Positions 22,997-36,085 of a stretch of DNA of 64,000 nt are shown here, piece after piece. The notes below the pieces were generated by a model, which was not told where the DNA came from, made no database searches, and was given only the letters and a program-made list of their open reading frames with translations. Within the stretch, counting starts at the first letter, position 1. Every line of letters starts with the position of its first letter. The DNA is from Pithys albifrons albifrons (taxonomy: Eukaryota; Chordata; Aves; Passeriformes; Thamnophilidae), in NCBI RefSeq assembly GCF_047495875.1, contig NC_092497.1, positions 59,495,477 to 59,559,476 on the forward strand, in the 5' to 3' direction. Made by a program: the position numbers and the translations under genes.

Positions 22997-23718
22997 AGAG
23001 GGGGGGATGAGGAGGATTGGGTTAGAGAACGTTTGGGCAAACCTGACACTCACAAATCCATGGGCCCTGATGGGATGCAGCCACAACTGCTGAGGCACCT
23101 GGCCCATGTTATTGTTAAGCCACTCTCCATGATCTTTGAAGGATGTACAGGAGAGCTGTCTTAGGACTCAGGAAATCCAATGTCACTGAAGACTTCAAAA
23201 AAAGGCGAGGAAGACCCAGGAAACTACAGGCCAATCATCTCACCTCCATCCCTAGAACAATGAAGGAATGTGGGTGTTGTCATGGGTATCACCTCTAGGC
23301 ATGTAGAGCAAAAGAAGTTGACCAGGAGTAGCCAACATGGACCCACAAAAGGGAATCAAGTCTGACCAATCTGACATCCTTCTATGATGGAATGACTGAA
23401 TGGATGGATGAGGGGAGAGCAGTGGATGTTACCTACCTGGACTTCAAAAAGACATTAAACATTGTTTCCTGCACACTGTCACAGGGGCAACCTCAGAAAC
23501 AGTCAGGTGAGTCAACAGTGAGGTGGACTGAGAACTGGCTGAATGGCAGAGCTCAGAGGGTTGTGATCAGTGGCACAGGGTCCAGCTGGAGGTGTAGCCA
23601 ATGGTGGTCCCCAGGGCTCAATCCTGAGCACAGTCCAGTTCAAGTTACTCATCAGTAAGAGGGATGAAGGGACAGAGTATATCATGAGCAAGTTTGCTGA
23701 TGAAACAAAACTGGGAAT
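22997..23718 (+). mobile_element. Old CR1 LINE, part 1 (reverse-transcriptase region)
   Basis: Plus-strand CR1 ORF2 remnants: AATCCATGGGCCCTGATGGGATGCAG, AACTACAGGCCAATCATCTCACC, CAACATGGACCCACAAAAGGGAA, and GTTACCTACCTGGACTTCAAAAAG (CR1 RT palm, YLDFKK in one frame at about 23431). Stops and frameshifts abound. It is interrupted at 23719 by a reverse CR1 and resumes at 24432. Confidence 0.93.
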
Positions 23719-24431
23719 AACGGAATCATAGAATTGACTGGGTTGGAAAAGACCTCCGAGATCATCCAGTCCAATCCTTGGTCCAACTCCAGTCCCTTTA
23801 CCAGATCATGGCACTCAGTGCCACGGCCAATCTCACTTTAAAAACCTCCAGGGATGGGGAATCCACCCCCTCTCTGGGCAGCCCATTCCAATGCCTGAGC
23901 ACTCTCTCTGCAAAGAACTTCTTCCTGATCTCCAACTTCAATTTCCCCTGGCAGACCTTGAGCCCGTGCCCCCTTGTCCTATTGCTGAGTGCCTGGGAGA
24001 AGAGACCAACCCCCACCTGGCCAGAACTTCCCTTCAGGCAGTTCTAGACAGTGCTGAGGTCACCTCTGAGCCTCCTCTTCTCCAGACTAAACAACCCCAG
24101 CTCCCTCAGCCTCTTCCCACACAGCACTTGTGCTCCAGTCCCTTCTCCACCCTTGTTGCTCTTCTCTGGACCCGCTCCAGCCCCTCAATCTCTTTCCTCA
24201 ACTGAGGGGCCCAGAACTGAACACAACACTCAAGGTGTGGCCTCACCAACACAGAGTACAGGGGAAGGGTCACTGCCCTGGGCCTGCTGGCCACGCTAGT
24301 TTTGATCAGGACAGGATCCCATTGGCCTTCTTGGCCACCTGGGCACACTGTTGGCTCCTGTTGAGCTTTCTGTCACTCAGTCCCCCCAGGTCCCTTTCTG
24401 CCTGGCTGCTTCTCCAGCCACTCTGTGCCCA
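23719..24431 (-). mobile_element. Younger CR1 LINE inserted into the old CR1
   Basis: The plus strand starts with GGAATCATAGAATTGACTGGGTTGGAAAAGACC (CR1 3' end, reverse) and runs to CAGCCACTCTGTGCCCA. It is very similar over its length to 51554-52282. It splits the plus-strand CR1 exactly: CTGATGAAACAAAACTGGGA before it and ATTCAGTGAAACCTG...AGCTGGGCAGAGAG after it belong together. Confidence 0.95.
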
Positions 24432-25184
24432 CAGATGATTCCCCATTCAGTGAAACCTGTCTGTAGAGCTGGGCAGAGAGAAACCTAGTGAAGTTCAATT
24501 AAGGCAAGTGCAAGGTCCTGTCCTCAGGAAGGAACAACCCAACACACCAGTGAAGATCAAGAGCTCACCTGATGGAGAGCAGCTCTGTGGAGAAGGATCT
24601 GTTGGTCCTGGTGGATGATAAGCTGTGCATGAGCCAGCAGTGTGTCCTGGGGGTCGAGGAGGCCGATGGTGTCCTGGGATGCTTTAGGAATTATGTGACC
24701 AGCAGGTTGAGGGAGCTGATCCTGCTGCTCTACAAAGCACTTACAAGATCTCACCTGCAGCACCAAGTCCAGTTCTGGGCTCGCCACTTAAAGAAAGACA
24801 AGGAACTACTGGAGAGGGTCCAGAGGAGGCTAAAAAGATGAAGAGGGGACTGAAGCATCTCTCTTATGGAAAGGGTATCTTAAGAGCAGGTGTCAAGAGG
24901 ATGAGGCCAAACTTTTTTCAGTTGTGCCCCGAACAAATGAAGGAGCAACAAGCACAAACTGAAACACAGGAAGTTCAATTTGAATAGAAGGAAATTATTC
25001 TTTACTTAGAAGGTAGCAGACCATTAGGACAGGCTGCCCAGAAGTTGTGGAGTATCCCTCTCTAGCAATAGAGAAAACCCACCTGCATGTAACCCTGTGC
25101 AACCTGCTCTAGGTGAAACTGCTTCAGGAAGCAGGTTGGGCTGGGTGATTTCCAGAGGTCCCTTCTAACCCCTATGTGATTCCA
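24432..25184 (+). mobile_element. Old CR1 LINE, part 2 (ORF2 end and 3' UTR)
   Basis: Continues the element begun at 22997: GAGCTGGGCAGAGAGAAACC, GGCAAGTGCAAGGTCCTG, CCAGCAGTGTGTCC, CTGGAGAGGGTCCAGAGGAGG, AGGACAGGCTGCCCAGAAGTTGTGG, CAACCTGCTCTAGGTGAAACTGC, and the 3' end TTCCAGAGGTCCCTTCTAACCCCTATGTGATTCCATG. An 89-codon ORF at 24572-24841 is a CR1 remnant. Confidence 0.93.
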
Positions 25185-28100
25185 TGTCAAAATGGCCTAC
25201 TGGTGCTTTAGTTTCCATGCTTTCCTCTAGACCTTAAAATTTACCTCAAGTTTCTTTTACAATCCAAAAATATTCAGATTAACATTTCTATGTTATTTAG
25301 CATTCATGATTCCTACAAAAAGCATTGCTGCAACATTTTTTTTAGCCCTGAAATAACTTTAGATCCTCCATATCCATTATTCTTACACCACTTAAACTTC
25401 TGAAGTATGTGTAATGATTAATTTCAGGGGTTTTCCTGATATTTATCTGCTTAGCAGAGGTTAAGGCAATAAATGGTACAATTGATCTTGAACCTTTGAC
25501 AGCTTGTCACTCGCCTGTCACAGATTTCTGATTTGTGTCAAAATTTGTTGCTCAAACCTTGACAGATGACAAAAGGGTTTGAGGAGTTATGTCTATGGCA
25601 AAGTGAAGTTCTAATGGAGGAAATAACATATGTTTGAATCATTACAGCAAGTACCTGTAAGCATGCTAACATTATACCTGTTGCCACAGGTAACTCAAAG
25701 CTTGCGGTTCAGTAACACCTGTCACACATTTTTATCTTATTATCAAGCACAATCAACAACTTATCACCATCATGGTCATATCTTCAACTATACCTCTTGT
25801 CAAAGAAACATCTCGCATTTCTGGAAGTCCCCATCCAAATTTGAGTATTTGTGCTGAATTACATCATCCCCTCTTATGCAAACAAAGTTAAGAGCACTTT
25901 TCCATCTAATGCATTGTTTTAAAACTGTAAACATGAAAATAATTTTAGCTGATGTGGAACCTCACTGACAAAAACAGTTGGAGGGAACAACTCAAGAACT
26001 TTAATTAAGGTATCTGTGAAGTCTACCTACTTGTGACATTTCTGAAGAGAAACAGCTCTTTCATCTTTCTCCTAATTGTGCTTTAAAAACTTAAAGTTGG
26101 AAGTGATTTTACAAATGGAAAAAAATCATGTATCCAAAAGAGTGGCACCCCATTCCTGGGACACACATTTCTGCCTCTAGAAAATTTAGGTCTTTTGTTC
26201 GTCAAGAATGAGAACAGGAGGATCAGAGTGACACACAACAAAGCATTTGTTTCTAAATGTCCTGAGACAAACAAGTATTTCAAATTTCTGAGTTACACAG
26301 CAAATAGGATTTATCTAAATTACAGATATTCCACCGTTTACTGCAATAAAAATCTTCAGTGAAGACAAGAAAGTAAGGACAATCAGTCCATTGTCCTAGA
26401 CTATCTATTACTTTCCTAAAAAAACCCAGATTCATATACCTTTGTCACAGAATAACACCATTTGTCATTCTGTCAGTAAAGCAGATCATATTACTACTTT
26501 AGAACGTCCAGTAACATTCAGTCAAAACCTGCTTCAATAGTGAACCAAGATTTAATCTATTTCCCCTAAACTGACACAGATATAAAACTGTTCTTTTCCT
26601 TTACAACACCAACTATCACCTCTTTGTGAAGCGTTCGATCTCACAAAATGCTCCTGGCATGAATATGAAATAAAAACTGAATGAAACTCTCAGTTCCTTC
26701 CTGGACCTATTTATGAACCACAGAATCCCAGTTGGCTCCTGAAGCTCTTGCAATTGCAATGTTTCCATATTCTATTAAAGATCATCTGAAAGAAGATTTG
26801 TCCTGAATATTAATAAGTTAGGACACATTTAGCTTTGTCTGCTTTTCATTATTCTCCCTTTAGAATACTAAATCATTAAAATCACAAAAAAAAGAAAAAA
26901 AAAGACAGAATAGGTTGGAAAATTCTCCATTTAAACCATCAGCAGACTTTTCATACTCTCTTCTCTAAACTGCTACAGGAGTGAAGCTGAAATCTGATGT
27001 CACGGTTGCTCCCAGCCTGGTCTCCCTGCTGGATCCTTTAGACCTCACCCTCTCCCCACTTCCTCCTCCTCATCAGTTCAACAGCAAGTTTTTTGAAATC
27101 AGCCAGTGAATATTTGTGAAGCTCTAACCTCTATTAAAGCACAGGGGCAAAAGCTCTCCCTTCAGCAGAGCATATGAACAGGGGACCAAGCAGCAAAATA
27201 TGACCAGTGGCTGCAACTTAAAAAATAAGTGAAAAGAAAATATTGGCTAATTTCCCCTAATACAAACAACATCCATTTTGTGTTTCAACGAAGTTCCAAA
27301 ATAAGAAATGGCAAATACGAGCTCTGCATTTAAATACTGTATCTTAGTATACATGGCAATAAGGCTAAGAAAGGTTACATGTGCAGCCTTAAATTGGGTT
27401 TTACTCATTTCTGGCCAGTCAACTTTGCCACTAAAGACAAGATTCAACTATAAACACATTGCACATTCAAAGTATGGAGTCATTTCAAGCATTGCTGTAA
27501 CTCTGTGAAGAATCCTACCTTGTTATTGCCAACTATACATTGAGCAGGTTGTAGACCAGTAAAATATGTAGTATCACCTGTCAGTCTTAGTTGACACAAG
27601 AATAACAGCTTGGTTTAACATGTGCATAATTTCTCTGCACTATTTTAAATACCTCCTTAGCTATGCCTGTCTGATGTTACTACGAGTTTGGTAAAGTGCA
27701 ATGTAAAAGGATTCTTCAGAAATGCTCATTCATGTTGCAAATAATCACTGCCAACATAGCTGAAGTTTTCACCCTCAATATTACACATAAATGCACTGTC
27801 ATTTTCGAAGCACAGGTCAAAAACATGAATTTACACAATACTCTGAAATTTTGCACAGCTTGTTAAAGAACTATTTTTGTAACAGTTTCATGTTTATATT
27901 GTGATAGACTGGTAGGTTTTACACCTTTTTTAAGCTCTGCTTTAAATATGTCCTTGCTATATCCAGCATGTTTAATTAAAAACACATGCACAGCTTAATG
28001 CAAATTTTACCACAACAGCTTTTGCTGCAGAGCAAGAAACAAAACACTAGACAATTTTTTGCAATATGGAAAGAACTGACTTAAATTTTATTTTAAACAA

Positions 28101-30319
28101 AGTAACAAAAAACATACATTGACAGAGAAAATTTTTAGAGACAGCACTAAAAATGATCTTTAGGAAATACTTCTTAATTCTAGAATTTTGCACTGGAATT
28201 TTATATTTAATATAGTACTTTGCTTTCTCCTTCACCCCCCCAAATCTTACTCTTGTTTAGTAACTGCAACTTAAAGGCCACCAGAATTTTATCACCAGAC
28301 ACTAACAGACCTTCATGTATTAATGATCTCACACATCATTTATAAGAATAAACCTGTTAAATGATTTTAATTTGAACCAGTTTAGGTCCCTGCCATTACT
28401 CTGGTGTAGTTACAGTCAGTTCTATGGTTACAAGAACAGGAAGCACCCCCAGCTGTAAAACACAAGCAAAGGTAGATGAAACCCCAGAATACAAATGTGT
28501 CTATAATATCCTTTAAAAGATCACATTAATTACAGATATTCCCCAGCAAAATATTAGAAAAATATCCTTTGAGAAGATAAAAGAAGGTTTAATTCTTGTG
28601 GGCCTGAGGATCTGAGGTATCAGAAAAAAGTCTGGGTTTCATGAAGCGTTTCATTGTTTAATAGATACACTTCAAGAGGATTAACTACTACATATTTATG
28701 GAATACTTTAGAAATGCAGAGAATTATCTAAGAGCTAGGTATTATAATTCAAAGCATTCTGGTCAATAAGCTGAAGACAAGATACTGTCTTTAAAAAAAA
28801 AAAATTAAATGCATTAAAAAGAGGATTTTCAAAATTACTGGACTGCAGTTCCTGGAAGGAAGATCTTAGATATTTTTTTCTTTCCTGGAAAGGTTTCTTT
28901 ATTGCGTTTCGTTTACATAAAACAGCCTATCTAAAGAGACACACATTACAGGCTTTGGCCTATACAAAATAAGCCAAACTTCATAAAAATAAATTTTTGA
29001 ACCATCTGTCAAATCACAGTGGGGAATGATATCAAATTAATCTCACTCGACCAAAGCTGCTGAGCACCACTCACAAAATTAGTTTTATCTATATACAAAA
29101 TACAGGAGTAACAAACAATGAAACAGTTTCCTTAAAGATCAGAATATCAACCATTAGAGCAGGGGAGATTCAGAATTCCTGTATCTGTCCCACCAGCATA
29201 AAAATAATAATCTCCATTATAATTTTATAACCACAAACTCTCTCCATCAAGAGAGCTGAACAATTTACCCAAACTGTAGCAGAAGCACCTACTCACATAA
29301 TTTTCCTCCGACTTTCCCTTTGTCAGATACATAAAAATACAATAAAATAATTAAATACCTTCTAATTTTCAATTCCAGCAAGCTGCAATTAAGGTTCCTA
29401 TTTTTACACTAAAAACTTATTCTATATGTGAGAGTCCCTGAGTTCCCATATCAATTCTTCTCATGTCAACACCTTTACAAAGCAGATTGTCAGCCATAAA
29501 TACAACAACAAATGCTCTGACACACATCTTTTCCAATGCTCAGCTGATTTGCATGTTACCTCCAGTCTTTGCCATATTTCAGATTAAAAGGTTGAACAAC
29601 AGAGTGGTTCAGTCAGTAAAATATCTGAGGGCGAGAGGGAGGGCACGACTAGTACCAATGTTACCTTCATTAACAGCACAGTCTGCCCACAGACCAACCA
29701 TCACTGCCCACATCTCTTCAAAGATTTCTGAGAACTTCTCTAAAAGGCTCATTTATTGCACAGGGTAATACCTTTCACTTCACTGTAAATTGTACTTGTT
29801 ACATAAATACTTCCAGGGCTTTGTGGGGGTTGATGTTTGATTCTTGAAATTGCCATTTCTACTCAGAAGGTTATTCTCTTTTCTGGCACCGGCACATAGA
29901 GAGAGAACACAAAGAGAGTATCGACCTTTTCCTCCATCAGAAATGTTGTTTCTCCTCCTGAAAAGTCATACAGCAAATTAGCAACACAGTCCAATTAATT
30001 TTATGTATAGGAAACCAGCTATTGCCCCTAAAAAGAGCTTCATCTTCTAAAAAAGATGAATTGTGCAGACACAATTCCATGACTACAACACACCACAGAA
30101 CAGAAACTGACAATCTTCCAACTTCCAGCTGGTCTTTTCCAATCTATTTATCTCTATTCCTTCCTTAAAATATTTCTTAATATAATTATTTTATAGACAA
30201 ATAAAGGTTAATATTTGAAAGCATGTAAAAAGTTTAGTTTCTCATTCTTGTTAAAAATTATTTCATCTCTGATACGTAGAGCTCTTTGTGCCTCACACAT
30301 AAAATCTGGCTGAAATTGT
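25185..30319. other. Long intron-like AT-rich block
   Basis: No repeat I can classify and no exon with both splice sites. A minus-strand ORF near 27247-27447 follows a fair acceptor (GAATCTTGTCTTTAG) but has no donor I trust. Confidence 0.5.
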
Positions 30320-30863
30320 TGTCTGCAAAAGTCTGTGAAAAAGACTCCAAGCCAATTTTGTAGGAGATAGATAAGTGAGCAGTCACTTTAACGAGCCAGG
30401 CTCGTCCAGGAATACATTGACACGGGCCCAAACTCTAATTTCTATGGTTTTTATAATACTGTCTATCCAATCATTATTTTACACTTCTCCCAGTCTGCCC
30501 CTGTCCCGTCCCAGTCCCAACCCTCTGATTTGAGGCTAAGGGGTGCCTGGTACCCCCTGTTCTTCATCTTCATCTTCCTCGGCACATGGAGGACTTCTGG
30601 AGCTCTTCCAGTGCTCTGACTACTGGGTCACTCTGCCCCTGTTTATGTGTCCTGTGGCAACCTTCTGATATTCTTTAGCGTTTTACCTTGTAAGCAAGAC
30701 TAAATAACTCAGAGAATTCAAGCTATGGATATGTGATAGAGGTCACATTAAACTTAAGCTCCTAGAAATATTAACGCACCAAATCTGCCTTTGCTACAGC
30801 TACTGTATTCCTCAAATCTGTAAAATGTAAAAACCAAAAAATAAAAAAAACCCTCTGGCATCA
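30320..30863 (-). mobile_element. Solo LTR (family B, copy 2, reverse)
   Basis: The plus strand starts TGTCTGCAAAAGTCTGTG and ends CTCTGGCATCA. Reverse complemented it aligns with 10429-10966 and 56108-56640, sharing CTGGACGAGCCTGG, TTGGCTTGGAGTC and CAGACTTTTGCAGACA. It is AT-richer and more degraded near its 5' end. The flanks do not show a clear duplication. Confidence 0.78.
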
Positions 30864-31054
30864 AAATAAAACTCACTCTTTTGGTTTTCCAGATTATTTT
30901 CTATCTTCAGAGTATCAGTCAACTTACAAGATTTACTATCTGACTGTAACTTATCCATCTTCACATGAAATGAAGTAGTGCTACACAACGGATGAGTGGA
31001 TATTCCAAGCATTTTCCTCACTGGAACAAGTAACAGGCTGTGCTAGCAGAAGTA

Positions 31055-31225
31055 CACCAGCATGAGGATGGTCAGACCCCAGGGCAGGTTGCCTGGAGTG
31101 CTGTGGAATCTCCATCCTGGCAGATGCTCCAAACTCACCCAAACAAGACCTTAACAACCTGCTCTGACCAGGAGGCTGGAGTGGGTCACCACTGCAGGTC
31201 CACTCCAGTCTAGGCAATCTTAGGA
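31055..31225 (+). mobile_element. Degraded CR1 LINE 3' remnant
   Basis: GGCAGGTTGCCTGGAGTGCTGTGGAATCTCCATCCTGGCAGATGCTCCAAACTCACCC and AACAACCTGCTCTGACC follow the CR1 3' region in plus orientation, with many differences. Confidence 0.75.
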
Positions 31226-31358
31226 CAGACAATTGTAGGACCTGCATTGATCCTGTGGGGATTCTTTATGCCTCATTGGTGCTGTTTGTTGTAAGGATGC
31301 AATCTGCAATGGTATGATTCTCCTGGTCCTGGAAGTTATTCCATAACCTAGGAGAAAA

Positions 31359-31690
31359 TGTGCTCCCTGCCTTCCCTTACCATGTGGTCACTGAGAGCCC
31401 CAGAGAAGGACACACAGGAACCACGAGGAGTGGGAGAGGAACAAAGAGGAAGTTTATTCGTGGTCAGGGGCTTATATGGACTTTGGAGGGATTCAAACCC
31501 CCCAGTAAGAGACAAGACGGGAGTCTGGCTCTGGGCCAATGGGAGTAAGGGGATTTACATTCAGCAGGAGGGGGGTTCAGGTAACATGATGTCACAATCT
31601 TTCCCTGGCCCCCTGAGCTTGCAGGGTATTCTGGGAAGATAAAGAAATGACTTTGCAAAAAGAACTTTATCCACCATTCTGTACACTCAA
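31359..31690 (-). mobile_element. Possible LTR of another ERV family
   Basis: Read on the minus strand this has promoter-like order: CCATTGGCCC (CCAAT) near 31537, TCCATATAAGC (TATA) near 31468, AATAAA at about 31453, then a pyrimidine-rich segment to GGGAGCACA. This is the architecture of an LTR U3-R-U5. The ends and the family are uncertain, and no duplication was seen. Confidence 0.5.
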
Positions 31691-34600
31691 ACAACATTAA
31701 AAACGTCAGTTGTTAAAACATTATCAGTGGCTTGTTGACTTTCTTCACAAGCCCATTTCTGGCAGGATTCCCTCCATGCTATATATTGTGAATCAATCCT
31801 GACACTGCACGAGTAGGTTCTTGTCCCTTTGTGTTACTCACGGCCAAACCCTTCAGCACACAGCTTAGCATCTATTAGGATACATTTTCAAGGGTTAGAC
31901 TTGAACAGTTCACATAACACCTTCCACGAGGTTTAACTCTCAGTCTAAAAGGAGGCTGAGAACACAAACTGCTCTTCCAGCAGTTTATGAGGTAGCCCTT
32001 ATTGGGAATATTGTGCCAACAGGGAAATCCATGAACAAAGGAGTGCAGTGATTTACTCACGACTACAAGGAAAGCTTGTCCTATTTGGAAAACTCCAGTG
32101 TTACAGTATCTAGAAAAGCTTATCACAGAGAAGGAAGAGACGCTTCCTCTGCCTTGACATTCTACAGGATTTCAGCCAACTCCTGCTGGCAATGAAGAAA
32201 GAAACCCCACTGTAACTTCCAGGTCAAATGTATGTATTTCCCACTTTTCTTCCGGACTAACCTTGTTACAAGAACTCGACTGTCTGATACAAATTGTACA
32301 ATACTATTTCGATATGTTACAGAGTATTTGAAAATTTAAATGACATGTTGAGGTATTTTTATGTCTTTCAAGAGATACCTGCACAAAGGCAGCAACGAAA
32401 GGCGAAAAAACAAAGCAAACAAACCCCAAAACCAACAAAACAAACAAACAAACAAAACAAACAAAAATTCAAACACAGTGTTAGCACATGAGCTGGCACG
32501 CAACAAAAAGGATTCTTAATTAATGAGTGCAAAAAGCAAAAATGAGCTCCATTTTCCCAGCAAAGCCCGGGTTTGTCTTTCTATGAAGAGCCACGTGTTT
32601 CCACAAATCAAGGGAACAGAGTAAGCTCATTTCAAGGTCAACATGATGCATGCTTAAATTTTGTTAGTTGTAAATATAATATTACTATCAAAAGCTGACA
32701 AAGTCATACATCATTATGTACACTCTGACAAGCTCCCTGATATCAATTCAGAATGACAGATAGATTAATCACATTCTAGTTTGACAAACTGCACTGAAAA
32801 ATGTGACTTGTAAGTACAGAATTCGAGAGCTCAGCCATCTACATCAGATAATGAAGATTCAAAGACCTCTTTTCATCAGTGTCATTTGATTAGTCCCTCT
32901 TCAAAAAGGAGCCTTTTTCTTGTGATGAGGTGCTTTCTTTTATGCATTTTTTTTCTTTTTTCTCTGGATTTATTATTATCCATATGCAGAGATAAGAACG
33001 GTGAATAGCAAGGTGGCAATCTGTTTTGTTTTATTTGAGCTATAAATAGAGCAAATGGAGCCACTCTCTCCCAGAACTACAAGGATCATGCAGTGTAAAA
33101 CCAGCCAAGAAGACAAGTTTTCAAAAAGGCCTTGCTCAAACAAAACTCCAAATATACAAAAATCTACTATAAAATAATCACATAATCATGTGTTTTATTC
33201 TGGACAGCCTGACCTTTAGAATTAATTGGTTCATTTCAACTACAATGAATCACTTTTACCTAAACAAATGTAAATATATCTCTTAAATAACCTTCACAAG
33301 ATAGTGAACCTGAAGGCAGATGATACCTACACTGCAGAACAAAAGGGAAAGGAAGACCCAAAAAAAAGCAAAAAGGCAGTACCTGAATGTTCACAGCAGT
33401 AAGACAGCTTGTCTTTTAACAAAACCACCACATATTACATATAGAGGAGAAAAAAATGGTGCAAACAGCAGACTTTCATTGTTAATGACCTCAAGACATA
33501 TGAAGCCACTCAAGGTATCATGACACCATTTCTCTCATTAATACACCTCAACCATTATTCAAAACAATGATGGTGCTAAATAACGAGCATTAAACGGTTT
33601 GCAGGGATACAGATTTCACATTTTACACTGGATGGTTCAGCACAAACAGCTGACTTCTAATACAAAGCCATCAAACATCAACCTGACATGGCATGCATTA
33701 TTTTTTAATGCTTCATAAATACTCCCATGTAAATTAATAAACAGTAGAGAACAGACCCTGTTAACAAGCAAATGGTGTAAAAACAGTGTGTACAGTCAGT
33801 AGTAAACCACCTCCGTGATTTCAAAGTGCAATGACAATATTCTACAGGGCCACAGCATTGTGATAACAATTAAAACTACATTTCTTTTAATGGATTGCAT
33901 TTATTATACATTTAATTAGAATTCTTAAGAACAAGCACATAATGGCTAATCACATACAAATGTCAGGAACAGAATCAAATTTATTAAGCTCCTATTATTA
34001 TTTTTCTATTCTATTAGTGTTCAGAATAACTGGGAGCAATTTTTAAAGAAAAAACACCATTTAATACTAACTGAATAGTAGTACACACTAATTAGCTGCA
34101 CTTCTTATTCAAAGGGGATTTTTTTATTATTTAAAAAATACTCTTCCCATTAATTTAAAAATATTTTCTCTTTTACACATGCAATCTACTACGATTAAGA
34201 AACAGCTCACTGAGAAGGAGTACTGAATACCTTGTCTTGAATTTAGAAGGAAATATAAACCCTCACAGCAGTTAATTAAATTATGTGCATACATGAACAT
34301 ACAACTTGCACTTATTCCTAAATTTTTTATTTACAATAATTTATTAGGAATTAAATGTGAAGTCTCTGCATTAATCTACAAATCCTCTGTTTCTCAGAAT
34401 TTGCCACATGCACAAAGGCTGAAATTAAGGTATAAACCCTCCTCATGTGCCTGCCTGTACTGAACATACAGCTGATCAGAAACCAATAATACATTCACAA
34501 TGAGGCATGCAGAGGGTCTTCCCTGTCTTTAAAAAACACTATGTAACACTTAGAAATTAGAAATTAAATTAATCTGCATCTGTAAATGACAAATATTTTC

Positions 34601-34840
34601 TCTACAAACATTTGTATTAGTTTTTACACTTAATTATACATTTAACTGTATAAAAAAGAAAAATTTTCTGTTAGGCGAAATCACTGGCACACTGATGTGT
34701 CATGAAACAAAGGTTCTTAAATTCTGTATTTAAATGCACACATATAGAAAATATTAGGAAACAAAAGAGTATTTTTACTTTCTTTTTTAGATTTTACCGC
34801 ATGTATTGTAGATAGAGTGTTAATAGCAATATACATATAA
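31691..34840. other. Intron-like, unassigned
   Basis: AT-rich apart from the AAAC-rich tract at 32411-32466. No exon supported. Confidence 0.5.
32411..32466. repeat. AAAC-type simple repeat
   Basis: CAAACAAACAAACAAAACAAACAAAAATTC and adjacent A/C-only sequence. Low complexity. Confidence 0.85.
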
Positions 34841-35168
34841 TCTTCCTTTCTTTCTTTCTTCTTCTTCCTTCCTTCTTTTTCTTTCCTTTCTTTCCTTCCT
34901 TTCTTTCCTTCCTTTCTTTCCTTCCTTTCTTTCCTTCCTTTCTTTCCTTCCTTCCTTTCTTTCCTTCCTTTCCTTCCTTCCTTTCCTTCCTTTCTCTTTC
35001 CTTTCCTTCTTTCCTTTCCTTCTTTCCTTCTTTCTACCTTCCTTTCTTTCTTCCTTCCTTCCTTTCCTTCCTTCCTTCTTTCTTTCCTTCCTTCTTTCTT
35101 TTCTTCCTTCTTTCTTTCCTTCCTTCTTTCTTTCCTTCCTTCTTTCTTTCTTTCCTTCCTTCCTTTCC
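34841..35168. repeat. 328-bp polypyrimidine microsatellite (TTCC/TTTC)
   Basis: The plus strand is C and T only over 328 bp except for a single A at about 35036. The units are mixed TTTC, TTCC and CCTTTC. The overlapping minus-strand ORFs rich in Lys, Glu, Arg and Gly are translation artefacts of this tract. Confidence 0.97.
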
Positions 35169-35356
35169 AAAAACCAGAACAACACTCTGCTGAACAGACA
35201 CTGTCAGACACACCAGTACTTTGAACACCAGTCAATGCTCACTGGTATTAAAATACACAGATTCTAACACTGTAATTTTCATCTTACCCACTTCACAGAA
35301 GGAGCAGTAAGTGCAATGAGCAAAGAGTATCTTCTCATTTATCTCCAGCATTGCAA

Positions 35357-35438
35357 TTAAAAACAAACAAATTCTTGAGTTTTTGACATATGCACATTGT
35401 CAGACTGGGCTGGCATAAACTGCAAGTTCTTTTTGTGC
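35357..35438 (-). CDS. Probable coding exon, terminal or with a weak donor
   Basis: The acceptor CTGAGCTTCCTCAG is good. One leading G completes a Trp codon with the TG that ends the exon at 36086-36131, and the frame then reads HKKNLQFMPAQSDNVHMSK, TQEFVCF and a TAA at 35357-35359. Either this is a real C-terminus, making two genes or an alternative end here, or the exon leaves at a weak GTTTGT or GTGCAT donor before the stop. The phase match with the upstream exon supports the frame. Confidence 0.5.
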
Positions 35439-36085
35439 CTGAGGAAGCTCAGTAAGCACAACAGCATTAATGAATTCAATAAAGTAACAAAAAAATAAAA
35501 AAGGAAAAATTAAACAGAATATTATGGTGTAGGTAAAAGGACATTCAAATAAAATGTATTAGTTGTAAAATAACTCATTTAAATTTTTAAAGAAAAGCAG
35601 CTCAATAAAATTAACTAAACTTTTAGGGTCCATTCACAAACACAAAAAAACCCACACAAAATAACAAGTGATTAGAATAGTATTTTCTTGACTTATAAAT
35701 AAAAATCATTTTCTATTTAAAATTGAAAATTAAGAACATCATATTTTTAAATAAAAGCTTGAAGCTAAAAGACCACAATTAAGAGGTTTAATAAAAATAT
35801 TAATTTTTTAAATAGTTAACAGTCTCCAAAAAGAAGTTCAAAACACAGAAAGCACACTGGAAAAGTGGACACAGGACATTTCTATCCATTATAGCTTTAC
35901 TTTCTGTTAACATTTTTAGCATTCAACTTGAAACTACCATTTCTGAGCTAGTAAATATAACAAAGGCAGTAATATACATCCCTTTTTAAGGATTTAATTT
36001 TTTACTTTGTAGGTATTTCTGGTGGGTTATTAATAAACAAAGCAAACATTTCTCCCTTGAAGTGAGTTATGTGCACTGGACTTAC

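Noticed and set aside
27247..27447. Minus-strand frame after an acceptor-like TTGTCTTTAG
   Set aside because: No usable donor within the frame and no phase link to other exons.
34717..35235. 172-, 121- and 64-codon minus-strand ORFs rich in Lys, Glu, Arg and Gly
   Set aside because: They are translations of the TTCC/TTTC microsatellite, which lacks stop codons in these frames.
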